Below, piece after piece: positions 10,409 to 22,875 of a stretch of 64,000 nt of DNA. Position numbers and translations under genes: made by a program. Below the pieces are notes generated by a model. That model was given only the letters and a program-made list of their open reading frames with translations. It had not been told where the DNA came from and made no database searches. Each line of letters starts with the position of its first letter. Positions within the stretch are counted from its first letter, which is position 1. This stretch comes from Icerya purchasi (Eukaryota > Arthropoda > Insecta > Hemiptera > Monophlebidae), in the NCBI GenBank assembly GCA_039619475.1, contig CM077116.1, forward strand, positions 374,614,794 through 374,678,793. The letters run 5' to 3'.

Positions 10409-12764
10409 CTGAAACAAAAATTTTGTATGAAAATATTTTGTTCCAACTACATGTAATTAAATTAAGATTATATAAATAAATATGTATTATATATAAAACA
10501 TTTTTTATACTTTCGTTTAGCTTTATGGTGGTATCATGGTCTGAGGTAATTAACCATTGAACTGAGCCTCCGTGAAATGTTTGTGAAGTATAATTTATTT
10601 TAACAAAAGATATCCGATAAGTTTCTTTTAAATCTAAAAGATCGAATTTCCAGTCGATAGATCCAGATTCAGTTTTATCTGTAAACATTTAAATTTGATT
10701 AATAAATTAATGGCTTTTTTATTATTTTCGTATTGAGTAACATAAAATAAATTTCTTTCATTAAAAAAAAAAAAAAAAAAAAAGGAACGTTTTTGTAATT
10801 GGTAAATAAGTATGCGGTGCTATATTAGTTATAAAAACGTTGTCTACGATAAACGATAAACTGCATACAACAATTTCCAAATTTTTGAAAATTAAATATA
10901 AATTTCATTTAAAAATAAATAATATAACACAAAAATGTCTTCGATTGTTCGTTTTTTTTTTTTTTTTTAATTTACTCCACGTGAATATTAATAATTTCGT
11001 ATTCAATTTATGGATTAAAACATTGTTCGCTTTAAACAGAAATTTATATGAATATAAATATTTAATTAGTAAATTAATGTGGCAGATGTTCTACACAAAC
11101 GCATACAGTTAAATATATATATATATATATACAGTGGGTCAAAAAAGTATTCGATCACCACTAAAAAGGACCGCATGACTGGAGGAGGTCAACGCACGGC
11201 GCTAAAACACACTACATATAGTAAAAAAAGAAGAAAGACGAGAAAGAAACATGTATTTGAATAAAAGAAGTTAAATACAGCTACAGGATATACAAAAAAT
11301 AAAAAAAATGACACCAAAAAAGTATTCGATCACCAATGACTACAATAAAAAAAACACTTACCACAAACGAAAAGACGATGCTAGTACTTTGTGTGCATTC
11401 CGTTAGCATCAATGACGGCTTGCAGACGTCGGGGCATGGATTCCACTAAGTGACGTGTTGTCTCGGGAGAAATTTCCGCCCATGCAGCTTGTAAAGCTTG
11501 TTCTAAATCCTTAGCGTTAGAAATTTTGCATTTACGGACTCGAGTATCAAGATAACTCCACAGATTTTCGATGACGTTCATATCAGGAGACTGAGGAGGT
11601 GTCATTAACCGACGTGGGGCATTATACAGAAGCCATTCGCGTGTAGACAAGGCGGTATGTTTTGGGTCATTATCTTGCTGAAAGATAAATGATTCCACTA
11701 GACCCAATTTGCCAGCGCTGTCTTTTAGATTGCCGCGCAAAATGTTGACGTAACCAGTTGCTTTCATTCGCCCTTCAATAAAGGCCAGATTTCCGACCCC
11801 ACTAGCTGCCATACACCCCCAAACCATTCGGTTCCCGCCTCCATGTTTTACTGTAGGCCTCAAATTTTTAGCGTGTAGCTCAGTTCTGGGTTTGCGCCAT
11901 ACATATTTCTGTCCATCCGATCCGAACAGGTTAAATTTGCTTTCATCGGAAAATATAACGGAATTCCAGAAAGTTACCGGTTTGTTCACGTGTTACTTTG
12001 CAAATTCTAATCGTTTCTTTCGATTTACTTCCGAAATGAAGGGCTTTTTACGTGGTGCTCTACCGTTAATTTGGGCAGAATGGAGGACATTTCTGACAGT
12101 TTGCGGATTGACAATTTTGCCCGACCTTGATTGAAGGTTTGAGGCTAGCTGGGGTGCGCTTGTAAATGGGTTTTTCACCGATTGACGGATAATCTCGCGT
12201 CGCTCTCGGCACGTTAGTTTTTTCGGTCTTCCGGTTCGCGCTTCATTTTCAAGTTTTTTGGTATTTTTGTACCTCTGAATTACGTCCCACACTCCCCCGT
12301 ACGAATAATTTACATTTTTTGCGATTTCGCGGTAACTTAGCCGGTTTCTCGTAAAGTTATTATTCGCGCACGCACTGTTTCAGGTATCTCGGCCTTTTTT
12401 GGTGGCATTGCTTACGATTAACACTACTTTATCACTTTTATTAACACCACAGCAACGTGTATAAACTACTGCACTTAATCGAATAGCTTATGTCTACTGT
12501 AATGCATTTTTTTGTCTTATCTCATACGCATTAATCATCTGTTCATGAGTGATCGAATACTTTTTTTGCCGGGGTTTCCCTTATTTTTTGTCATTGCGAC
12601 GTTATCTTTCTCTGCTACGGTTAACGTTTGATGTAATTACCCATATTTGATCATTCTCTTTGTAACATATCACTTTTTTCCATCCCTCTTTGTTCCGCTT
12701 CAGTTCTATAGCCTTTTTTAATAGTGATCGAATACTTTTTTGACCCACTGTATATATATACACA

Positions 12765-12814
<50 letters not shown>

Positions 12815-12865
12815 TACATATATATATATACACACACATATATACATATATATATATATACACAC

Positions 12866-12904
<39 letters not shown>

Positions 12905-15900
12905 TATACATAAAAAAACTTGAGGTTACTTCCAGGTTTATGTAGCCTAAAATAATTGAGTATCAGAGAAGTGATCTGGGAAAGTAACGGTGCCGAGAGA
13001 AAAGAGCTGGCTCCCCTATTCTCATCAGTGTCGTTGTACTTAATACATTGTGAACCCTAACTTCACAATCTCCGATACTCTATTAAGGATATAGAACTCA
13101 CTTTACTTTTACTTTACTGTTTAGGCGCGAATTTAGGTTTTGAAGAAACGACCGACTTTGAGAGAAATATTTGTGTAGCGGAGATGTCCGGCTAATATCT
13201 TCAAAATAAATTGTAATGATACACTTGTATAATGGTAATTTTATTGTATATTATTTTGTGTATGCCAAACATCTATACAAACGTTCATAGCAAACAGTTA
13301 TTTATTTATTTTTATTTTTTTCTTTAATTAAAATATACGAATATTTTTCAATTTTTATACACTAGACTCTATATCAAACCGTGTCAGTTGAAATCTTGTT
13401 TCATTTCATTTCCTGATTGATTTTTACAAAATAACTAAGTTACTCGGACTTTCTTAAATTTGTCAAAAAAAAAAAAAAAATAAATAAGCGATCGTAATTG
13501 TTTAAAATTAAATGGTCACAACTTCTACACGCACTGAATGATGTGAACCGGAGGTAAATATCATTATTTATTTAAGTGCAAACATGTCAAAAACTCTACC
13601 TACAGCCTATATATATATATATATCTATATAAACATAATAAACGGCTGTATATTTAAAAATAGTTACAATAAATAGTACCTGTTTCGTACATACAGTAAT
13701 CGTTATACTACTACCTGTAATACTTTTATTTTAATATGAAATTTATAGGTAGATTAAAAAATAAATAAAAAAGGAATAAACGAATAAATAATAATGAAAG
13801 TAATGTAACTTATTTTTCTATTAAATGGTATTTTCGTTCTGTCTTTGAAAGGTCAATTTTATTTTTATTTAGAATTTCATCCAGAATTCCATTTAGGAGT
13901 CCCTTCTCGATTGCTTAATGTTTTTAGTCTTTTGATCAACTGTCTGAGTATCAAGTTTTGAGAGATTTTATTTCTGTTTATAAGTTTAAGTGTATTTTCT
14001 AAGTGTCTACAGCGAAGGAGAAGATCTGTGACAAGATATTTTTTATTCCATCATGTACATTGTCATTTTGCTTTCAAGATAATAAAATTTATTTCAAAAA
14101 TCACTTTTACGTCTTCTGCTCATTGTGAATGCCATATGGCTTGACACAATTAGCGATTTAAAATATGCATTTTCAAATCCCGTAGATGTTTGCCTAATTT
14201 TTACTGCTACATTTTAAATATTTTTCTGAATAATGAAAAGGTTACACATTAATACAGATATTTCTACTGCGTTTCACTAACATTCTAATAAAAAATGTTC
14301 TTTTACATTATTTTTAAAAACGAAAAAAACATATTTTCAAAAAAATATCATTACCTTAGAAGAAAATAAAGTTTTTTTTCTTCTTTTTATACTATTGTGT
14401 TATAGAAATTATAAGGTCGACAACGTATTACTGTGGTAGTGAAAAACTAAAGACCATTTTTATATTCCAGTATACTCATAAAGCTACAATTTATTAATAA
14501 TTCTACAAATTTTTAAACCATTCCATAGCGAGCTTCATTAAGATTTTCCATTCGCAATCTTTTAACTTCTAAATAGTAGGAAAGGATAGATTTTAGATTA
14601 AAAAAGAACTGCAAAATACTCCATAGGATCAAACAATTGCCGTGGTATAGTCGGTTAGATAATGATGTTTCGTTCGGGTGAGACTGGTTTGAATTTTTCT
14701 GCTGCACATTAAAAATACAGAAAAATTTTTCTTATGCTGGATTAATGTCCATTGTTAATGCCCCTCCCCCAAAAAAAGAATACAGAATTTAAAAGGTTGG
14801 ACTAACAAATTGAATAAGTCCGAGGAATACATAAATTTGCAATGGGAAATCGACTCTTGTAAAAATTGGAGTGCGCGGTAATGATTACAATAAAAAGGAT
14901 AAAAATAACATTAAAAAAAATAGTTAGATGAGGAACATTAGGAAATTAGTTAAATTAATGAAATAAAAGCAACAATAGCTGTTTAATCCTCCAAGTATTT
15001 TTTTTCATATCTTATTGTTTGCATTATAATTCTGAATAGATAAATTTCACGAAAGGAAGAGCATTAGCATAAGAAATAGATTTTACAGAACTATTGTTGC
15101 AACAAAAATAGTGATCATTGTCTTATTTACAGTTACTTTAACGTCGTTCTGGAATGCAAGCCTGTTTGAACGCTAAAATGATTGTTTATTAATAATTATG
15201 AACTAGACATAATCGCAATAAATAATAAGTATATATATTTGAACAAATTATATAAATATAAGATATCCGTACCATTTCGACACAAGTATGTCATTTTCCA
15301 GTCAAATTCAACTTTTCTGAATACCGACTTATGCTTATAAGTTCCGTCTTTCCAGTCATGCAATACTTCATCCGCATCCCGTCTGATATATTTATTTAAT
15401 GCGGTACTATATTTGACGGTAAAACTATAAAAGAAAAATTTTTAGATACATCAGTCAAACTAGTAAACTGAAGATTATCATAATAAATAAGTAAAATATA
15501 CCATTTTTATTTCGGGACTTTTAAGTTTACTAACCGTATCGGAATTGTTTAGTGAATTTAAAAAGTAATTAGTTAAACTTTTTTTAAAATTTTTTTATAA
15601 GGAACCGAAAGATTTTACGACCATCAACATACATAATAATATACACCTACCACCGTGTTTAACTAGAAGTTCATGAATAATTTCACCATCGTTAAAAAAA
15701 ACACAAAATTTTTATTAATGAAATATATTAAACGAAGGAAAATAAAATACCAAATACATTTTGAGAAAACGTACTATTGACGAGAAAGGTCAATTTCATC
15801 CGGTGTCCAAATGTAATTTTTGTTTGGTTCTTCAAAATCTGGAGCATACTCGTTTCTTTCGATTCTCCAACAAAGAGATCCACTTAGTCGGCCACCGTAA

Positions 15901-18900
15901 TTTTCAGTAAGAATTGGCGGCGTTAAAAATTCCACCAATTCCTTAATTCGTCTTCTTAATAAATGTTGTACTTCTACAGGCTTCTTACTGTTTTCTCTGT
16001 AATGTATTAATGCTAACAATTAAACTTTCCAGTAAATTAAAAACCACAATTCCACAGCAATTATAATCACAATTACATGATTTTTTAAATTTTTTTTAGG
16101 CGTGATAACTACAGGCATTAACATAGCACAAGTGAAATAATGTGCGGCAGTGGGATTGGATCCCGCTTCTATGCGAATGAAACACAACTGCCTAACCAAT
16201 TAAAGTACATAAAATCATAATTAAACAAATATATCAGAAAGTGAAAAGTTTCTTGACAGCAGTAGTAAAATAAAATCCATGTTTTTCTTCAGGAACATTA
16301 CGCGCGCTAAAAAAGGCCAGCTTAAAAAATTCTAAGAAAAACGTGAAACTCAATGATGTTAGGAGATCTTAATGGACAGCAAAAGAAAAGTATAAAGGAA
16401 AAGGAAAATTACTCGTTGCCAGGCAATAGCAATAGAAATGGGTTCAGTTAAATAAAGTATGATAAAAGAAATTCAGAACTAGATACCTAGAGGAAAAGTA
16501 TTGGCAGAAGCAAGAAAACCAAGAGCGGAAATAATAGAAAATAACAGAGAATCAAAATAAAAAGAAATCAATGTAAGAAGGGTCCATTACTGAAATAATA
16601 GGAAAAAATATTTTTGATTAGAGAAAAACCAGATTAGAATAAATAGGTGCCTAAAAAAGAAATAAGTATTTTTAATTACAGAACGCTGATGAAATTATGC
16701 GCATGAATACATTATTCTGAAATACATGAGAAGCATATGTTGAGCTCTAAATGCTTATTATTTATTTTTAAAGTAAGAAAAAAAGGTGATCGAAAATCTA
16801 ACCTTTGTTTGTTTAAACGCATAATTAATGAGATTAAATCTTTTTCATTGCACTGAGTTCTCCTACAAAGTGCCGCGTCATAAAATTGAGTATACCTCCA
16901 CGTAACGTCTTGTACTTCGTCTGGTGAAAAAGCTATAATGTATGATAGTTTTTTTTTCCAGCCAGCTTCGTACATCAAAGGGCTATCTATTGCGTCTTCG
17001 CACGGATCGCAGTGAACCCATCTCTCCGCCGCGGAAGAATATACCTATATTTATTTTTAAAATTTACGTAAATAAAAGTATATTTTAAATGATATTGAAT
17101 ATCAGAAGTACTTTTATCTATAAATTAACATTTAATTATTTAATCGTTTGTATTATTACGTACGGGACATTATGTCCTAAATATTGCAAAAAACAATTGT
17201 GCGATTTATTCGAGAATCGTAACAGGTGATCTATCAAGGGACTTACTAGCAGCTAGTTTACTGAAGGAAAGATAAAAACTACCTTTTTTTTCTTTCTTTT
17301 AAAACTCATATTTGTTTTTGAATTTAATTGTTACAGTTGTTAGGTGACTGCGTGTACGATTTAATAATTAGCAGTTTATTACTGGTACATTTATTATTGC
17401 TATATATCAATATGTGTGAAAGCGTATATATATACCTATTTGTGTATAGATTTATATACTGGGAAAATTTTATGTAAGTTTAAAATTGTATTTATTGTAA
17501 TGCACGATATTACAAATGTGAATGTAAGGTTGTCATCTCTTAAATGAGACGTTACGATTGCTGTTTTTTTATAGATATAGAAACATTTTTATTATTAATT
17601 TTTTGTGAAGTATCTGTTATTGTTAAAGTATTCATTTTTTGATTACTATCTTGAAAAATGAATGCAGGCTAAAACTTTTCCAACGGCAAAATACTTTATA
17701 AACAAACTAGTACGAACTGTGCACAAAAGTAATACAAATATTATTTATAATAACTGATTCACTCTTATCCTTTTAGTATCCAGTGTTTGATAAATGCAGA
17801 ATAATAACACACGCGAGGTGTTAAATGGCAATAAATTAGAAATATTAAATAAAATGAGAAGGCTTGTATTTTCTATATTTTATTACGATTCATTTAAATT
17901 TTGTTTTTTTATTAAATATAAAAGACGAAAAACGAATTTTTTTAAAAAATTCGTGCAAAAGCAACAATCAATATTAATATTGTGAAATGTTGTAATAATA
18001 TCAAATATGTACGTACAAATGTTTTGCTCCAGAAGAATTAGAAGATGGCTTCTAGGTATTTTTCACGCTTAAATAAGTGTCTTAAAAAATTTTTACGCAA
18101 TATACGTACTATTTGTAATCATGGTAGGCACTAACACGTCTAATATAAACGGATCTGGGAATCGAAATGCAAAGAAGATTTCTACCAACAATTCAACGGC
18201 ATACATAAAATTTGAACATGTTATGCGTCGTGGACCAGACTCCATTGAAAAAATCGCAATGCAGTTAAAAGTCCTCGGAAGAGAGGTCGCAGCCGACCTC
18301 CAAACAAATATACCAGTCAGATCTCAGAATTCATCGAAGAGTCTGGCGAAATATGGAAATATGTACAGGCAACTGCAGATCGTAACAGATGGGTTGAAGC
18401 TGGTCATAGGAACATGATTCGTTCACGGCCTTCGGAATCTAGCATACGGTAGAAGAAGAATAAACGTGCACATTCAATAAAAAAGAAGAGGAAAAAATGT
18501 AATAAAACCAGCATTAAAAAAGATTTTCCCAAAGATATTAGAGTACAAAAATAATGAAATTACATCTACAAAAAAAAAACGAAATATGTTAAATTTATCA
18601 TGATCATTAAAGCGTCATAAGCAAAAATACATAAAATGATACTAATGGGGAAAAAAACAACACGCGCTGTATACACACAGGTTATAGAAAATAAAATTTT
18701 ATGAAGCTGATCGACAATTTGTAAAAAAAAAAAACAGAAATTTAATTAAATACAAATTACTAATAAATTTTTAGATATTTTTATTTCAATTTTTCATCAG
18801 AGCAGTCCGACAGAACGAATGTATTTATATCTTAACGATTTTAAGGTTTTAACTAAAATATCAAATTCTGGTTATTTAATTAAACTTTGCACTTCATTTA

Positions 18901-20842
18901 AGAACAAAACAAGGTGAGTCAAACATAGTGTATTATAATCACGAGCTGATGGGATTACGTATATTCGGTTAACAATCATCATAATTTCTCTTTATATAGT
19001 ACTAAATTCAAATTAAATATTTTCCATTGCGTAGTTATAATACTGGTAATATTTTTACACAATATTTTTGTAAATGCGTATACTTATATACAGAATGATT
19101 AAAAAATCTTTAAAGCCACAAAAGATAGAACTTGTTAATTTTCACGGTTTTTTGAACCTTTCGCCAAATTCTAAAGTTCCATTAAGAAATCGAACTATGG
19201 TTTCTTTACTTCTAAATGACGTGCTTTTATTTAATAGAAGCGAGAATTTTTTTGTTTCGAATTAGACAGTTTGCAACGCTCCGAACATACAATTTTTAAG
19301 TTTTATTTTCGGTTACTACAGTTTTTCTACAAAGTTCCCATATAAATGTTTAAGATTTTGGGGTTTCCAATTTTTATAGTCGTTGAGCTATCGCTTGCAA
19401 AAACATTTTTTTTTAAACTGTTTTTTACTTTAAAGATGTTAAGTTAATTGGTTATTAAATATATTCATTTTCTATGATAGATCTGATTTTTGTTATATTT
19501 TTGAATTTCTCATTTAATGGGCATCGAGTAAATTTTTAAGTTCTACGTATAAATATTTTTTTAGTTTTTGATGTTCCGGATAATCTGTTATAAAAAAGTT
19601 ATACATTTTTTAGACAAGTGTTTCAATTGTGGTTTATATGCACATTTCCAAATTTATATGTTAAATCAATCCAGAATTATTAAATTTTATTTGACTTTTT
19701 TGTATTCCTCAACCATCTTATATATCGCACCATAAAAAACAAATAAAACGCAATACGTACTTTTATATAAATAGAGCATTCATGTTCCGCTTTTAAAGCA
19801 TTTAACGTTAACGTATTAAAATATAAATTCGAAATTGTAATATCGCGTCAAAAAATAATCCACTGTTTAAATTATAAAGAAAAGCATATAGTATAACCTC
19901 TGTCCAAACATGATCTGTACTATCCAAAACATAACGTGCATCTAAACCAACAGCTATACAAAATAATGTAAATACATTAGCCCATTCTCCGCACCTGCCT
20001 CTCGGTTCATTTAACAAAATCGCAGGATCATTAAAACGAGGAAATAAAACACGTTCAGCGCAATCATTACATGAATATACCTGCGCATTGAAAGAAGTAT
20101 TTTTAAAAGATTTTTATATTTCGATTTGGTTGAAAAAATTGTTCGAATTTTTTTGTTATCCCAAATACAACTATATATAATTGGATAGAATATTATCAGA
20201 TTTAAAATTACTTACGCATTTGTATTGAAAGCATATTTTCTGATTATACATACATGTAGGTAAATTGGTTGTTGTTTCTTTATTTTTCGGATTACTTATT
20301 CCACTCAATAACCATAAATTTAGTACGTTCGTAATGCTAGCATGTTTAGCAGAAGTTATTCGATACGTTAGGCAAATAAATAATTAATTTATATCATAGA
20401 AATTGTCTCGCATAGTACCGTAACTGTAACATGCACAAATATAACAGTTCCTTCTAATAGTGAAGAGTAATTTATAAGAATCAAAACTATATTTTTCAAA
20501 AATAATTTAATTAATAAATATAGTAAGCATTAACGTAAAAGAAAAAAAACTTACTTCTACGTTTGAAGTTAAGATTAATTCACTTTTTTCGCTACTGTGG
20601 CCTCGTGAAACTGTTTCTGAACTACCACACTTTGAACAATTCGGTTTATCCACCCATGAAAAAAATGTTCGGAACCAAGTCATGAGTTTTTTTAACAAAT
20701 CGATTTGTAGATTATCCGAATAGTGCCCTATATTCGTATGAAAACTATCCGGAAGTTTGGAAAGCGCTTTATGCTGCAACTCAGCATTTCGATATAAGCG
20801 AACAAATTCAAATGTTGACACTATTTTTTCACCAAACGGAAA
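10236..20842 (-). CDS. Pngl: Peptide:N-glycanase (PNGase), 5' end not found
   Basis: Cytosolic enzyme that removes N-linked glycans from misfolded glycoproteins in ER-associated degradation. Minus-strand exons, from 5' to 3': 20842-20555, 20080-19898, 17044-16803, 15996-15775, 15424-15273, 10678-10511, 10408-10236; all junctions keep the frame. They give 475 residues plus stop. The core has zinc-type Cys pairs (CSKCG; CNDC) and the transglutaminase-like triad: Cys in GRCGEWAN (19993-19991), His in STDHVW (19912-19910), Asp in HCDPCED (17008-17006). The last two exons form the PAW domain (...[12 protein letters not shown]...). Donors are GTAAGT, GTTATA, GTTAGA, GTACGT, GTACGG and GTATAA. The first exon seen starts in phase 0 after TTTCAG, so at least one upstream exon is missing; animal homologues of about 600-650 residues carry an N-terminal PUB domain there. 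Introns carry a Tc1-like element and two SINEs. Confidence 0.95.
10511..10678 (-). CDS. Pngl: Pngl exon: PAW domain, middle
   Basis: 168 nt starting after GTTTACAG, completing an Asp codon. Includes GSIDWKFDL and [15 protein letters not shown], comparable with the ISWKF... and SQTFxxGxVxW blocks of animal PNGase. Donor GTATAA after CGAAA. Confidence 0.9.
11132..12750 (-). mobile_element. Tc1-like DNA transposon, 1619 bp, with IR/DR ends
   Basis: Ends begin CAGTGGGTCAAAAAAGTATT on both strands and are flanked by TA (11130-11131, 12751-12752). The core motif AAAAAAGTATTCGATCAC occurs four times: outer copies at 11141 and 12724-12741, inner copies at 11316 and 12549-12566, in the inverted/direct repeat arrangement known from Sleeping Beauty-type elements. 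The transposase reads on the minus strand. It lies in the 4.6-kb Pngl intron, same strand as the gene. Confidence 0.93.
11381..12408 (-). pseudogene. Tc1-like transposase (DD34E), nearly intact
   Basis: Starts at an ATG (12408-12406), with a helix-turn-helix N-terminus, and ends ...[12 protein letters not shown] at 11381. The catalytic triad is visible: [15 protein letters not shown], and [11 protein letters not shown] with 34 residues between the second Asp and the Glu. Two lesions are seen: a frameshift near LRETG, about 23 codons in, and a TAA replacing a Lys-type codon between LEFAK and HVNKP near 11992. The rest of the frame is clean, which suggests a fairly young copy. Confidence 0.92.
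12751..12915. repeat. TA/TACACA microsatellite
   Basis: Alternating TATATA, TATACATA and TATACACACA units directly abut the right end of the Tc1-like element; a shorter (TA)n precedes its left end at 11113-11130. The element probably inserted into a TA-rich repeat. Open frames here are repeat artefacts. Confidence 0.9.
12916..14638. other. Pngl intron sequence
   Basis: AT-rich intronic DNA between the Tc1-like element and a SINE. The stretch at about 12950-13210 is less AT-rich than its surroundings, with no product recognised. Confidence 0.5.
14639..14777 (+). mobile_element. tRNA-derived SINE (family A), copy 1
   Basis: Head GGTATAGTCGGTTAG (A-box-like), TGTTTCGTTCG, and GGTTTGAATTT (B-box-like), then a short body with ATGCTGGATTAATGTCC and an A-rich end after CCCCTCCCCC. 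Two related copies on the minus strand (16091-16212, 48452-48622) share the order: head, GTGTTTCRTTCG, B-box, body with GTTAATG(T/C)C, A tail. It lies in a Pngl intron, antisense to the gene. Confidence 0.7.
15273..15424 (-). CDS. Pngl: Pngl exon: first part of PAW domain
   Basis: 152 nt starting after TTTATAG, completing a Tyr codon. Includes [17 protein letters not shown], the family's IFRKVExDWxMxYLxR signature. Donor GTACGG. The next intron, of about 4.6 kb, is the largest in the gene. Confidence 0.92.
15775..15996 (-). CDS. Pngl: Pngl exon: linker to PAW domain
   Basis: 222 nt. Starts after ATTACAG and completes an Arg codon split by the intron. Contains [11 protein letters not shown] and [16 protein letters not shown], which match the family segment ELVEF...GRISGSxxWR. 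Donor GTACGT after CAATA. Confidence 0.93.
16091..16212 (-). mobile_element. tRNA-derived SINE (family A), copy 2
   Basis: Minus strand: TAATTGGTTAGGCAGTTGTG, TTTCATTCGCATAGAAGC, GGGATCCAATCCCACTGCCG, then TATGTTAATGCCTGTAGTT and an A tail (T run at 16091-16097 on the plus strand). It sits in the Pngl intron between exons 15775-15996 and 16803-17044, same orientation as the gene. Confidence 0.7.
16803..17044 (-). CDS. Pngl: Pngl exon: catalytic Asp and end of core
   Basis: 80 codons plus 2 nt. Starts after ATATAG. HCDPCED supplies the third catalytic residue; [19 protein letters not shown] and VTWRYTQFY follow, as in other PNGases. Donor AG|GTTAGA. Confidence 0.95.
17045..18120. other. Pngl intron sequence
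   Basis: AT-rich intron between exons at 17044 and 20080-19898. Nothing recognised. Confidence 0.5.
18121..18480 (+). mobile_element. Possible RTE-like 3' remnant
   Basis: A 98-codon plus frame starts at 18121. In a second frame, the segment reading [20 protein letters not shown] and ending near a GAAGAAGAATAA stretch resembles the last codons of RTE-like elements (DRxxWRxxV...). Short, weak, with no catalytic motif. It lies inside the large Pngl intron, on the opposite strand. Confidence 0.35.
18481..19897. other. Pngl intron sequence
   Basis: AT-rich, no recognised feature. Confidence 0.5.
19898..20080 (-). CDS. Pngl: Pngl exon: catalytic Cys and His
   Basis: 61 codons, phase 0. Starts after GCGCAG with [19 protein letters not shown] and includes [14 protein letters not shown] and STDHVWTE. 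The donor, GTTATA, is weak, but the join to the next exon ([17 protein letters not shown]) fits the family exactly. Confidence 0.95.
20555..20842 (-). CDS. Pngl: Pngl exon: region before the catalytic core, first zinc Cys pair
   Basis: 96 codons, phase 0 at both ends. Acceptor TTGTGACATTTCAG, donor GTAAGT. Contains the helix [17 protein letters not shown] and the CSKCG pair that opens the transglutaminase-like fold. Confidence 0.93.
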
Positions 20843-22875
20843 CTGAAATGTCACAAAATTCAGAAAATGTTGTATCAAATTAACAAATTTGTTTTTTTTG
20901 TTTAATTTTTATTTTTAAATGCAATCATTGTATAATTTTAGTTAGGTACACTGAATTTTATTATATTATTAACAAACTACTTTTACGATTAAGACAGATT
21001 AAAAATGTCGTATTTTAGAATAGTTAACTGATGCGAGCCAATGAATATTTCACGCATCTATTTTTGTAATTTTGCAGCCGTATATTACGGAACAAAACTA
21101 CACTATTATATGCGTAGTAACAGTGACTATCAGTGAGTAGGTTTATGCTAAATAATTTTTGTATTAAATTGTATCCATCTTTAGAAGTAGTCGTGAATTG
21201 CTTTTTACAATATGAATTGATCTCATAATAATATGCAGATATATATGGGTGAAAGAATTTTTTTAACAATCACGGGAAAACAATAAATAAATAGCGAACG
21301 GGGTAAATCTAAAACAGCGCCTATCAAGTATTTAATGGGAGTACTATGTAATGAATGTTATACAGGGAAAAATGAAAATTTGCGAAAAGCCTAGAAAACC
21401 ATCCGGAAAATGGGAAAATATAAAGGAGCATATATGGAAAAGGAAAAAAAATTACCGAAGACAGAAGTCATTGAAAGCGGATCATTTTAACAGCTACAAT
21501 TAATAATATTCAATGGAGTCCGAACGCTGCCAATGGCATATGGGTAAAAAGAAAATTTTTTTTATTGGATTTTCTATAATTTGTTATTACAGATTTGTAT
21601 CCTGTACTGTAAATGATTTAACAGAATTATTTCTTTTTTCAATGTTATCGTTAATATGATAAACTTAACTTTAATAAGATAAAAAAATTATAAGGAAAAA
21701 AACAATAGAATGCATCATTAGGTAAATGCTTCATTTTTTTAACGATATAGTGGTGTTTTCAAAAAAATGCTTAATAGACAAGTTTCATCAAAATATATCG
21801 CTTACTAAATTTATCAACTAAGTTAATAGATTTACAACAGCAACATAATTATACACCATGTTAAACGTTTGTATTATTTTGTAACACTGCGATTCTGAAC
21901 GTATTAAAATGGTGAATATTTTTAAATTTAAAAATTTTATTATTCATTATCGTATTAATGAATGTTTTTAAATATATATAAAAAAAAAAAATGTATGTGT
22001 ATATATTAAAAGCGAACGTGATTAATTTTAAAGATTTGTGTAGGTAAAACATGTCTAACGTATGTTTAATTATATACTGGGTATTGCAAAACTACATATT
22101 CATTTTTATAAATAGTATTTAAATTAAAACTCTCTTAACTAAATTATGTACAAGGTTCTAACTAATATTATTATCAATGAAATTTGCAGTTATACATGTA
22201 CCGCAATTTTCTGTTTGTATATGTATGTACAGAAATAAAAAATGAAATATCATACATACCATTTCTATTATTCATCGGCGTTACAAAAAATTGAAGAATA
22301 CAACGATCTGTAAAACTTTTCTTATAATTTCCTATAAACGAAAAATTAACCAATACGCAACAAACCACTTATATAAATTGATATTACAATCTCTAATATA
22401 GCAAAACAACATATGTAATCACACTGTAAGGCAGTGAATAGAGTTGATAATAGAATAGGTAATAACTGCAGCGGCATCAAGCGGACTAGATCGATATTAC
22501 TGTTAAAAATGAACGTAAATATTGCGTTCGACTATTGAAGTTAAGCAACAAAGAACGAGCGGTTTTGCGGTACAAATAATTTGATTAATTTTTTATATTA
22601 ATATAATTACGGGAGGATTCTAAAACCCCAAAATTAACAAAAATTTTCACAGACATAGATGCGGACAAAAGAATCGAAAAATTTCATTTACTTAAAAATC
22701 GTTCATTGAACAATTAAAAAAAATCTTAGTTTGAGTAAGAAAACAATAAATGTAAGTTAAATTATAATTTTAACAAAAGTAACACTTGTTTTTTTCTGTT
22801 TTTGAAGCGAATAAGGAAATAATAATAATAATAAAAAAAATGAAACCGGCGAATTAGAGACAAATTTAGCAAATT
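20843..22875. other. Region where the Pngl 5' exon(s) would be expected
   Basis: I searched the minus strand for PUB-domain or start-exon similarity and found none. A 72-nt segment at 22331-22260 has a neat acceptor (TTTATAG) and donor (GTATGT), but its 23-residue product is not recognisable. The part at 21360-21480 is A/G-rich on the plus strand. Confidence 0.4.

Noticed and set aside
12602..12945. Open frames of 73-99 codons rich in Tyr/Ile/Val on both strands
   Set aside because: They are read-through of the TA/CA microsatellite and would exist in any such repeat.
21024..21269. 81-codon minus frame as a PUB-domain exon of Pngl
   Set aside because: No PUB motif, no convincing splice borders, composition typical of AT-rich non-coding DNA.
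22260..22331. 72-nt mini-exon with good acceptor and GTATGT donor on the minus strand
   Set aside because: The phase does not fit the first known Pngl exon and the peptide is not recognisable; splice-like signals are frequent in AT-rich DNA.
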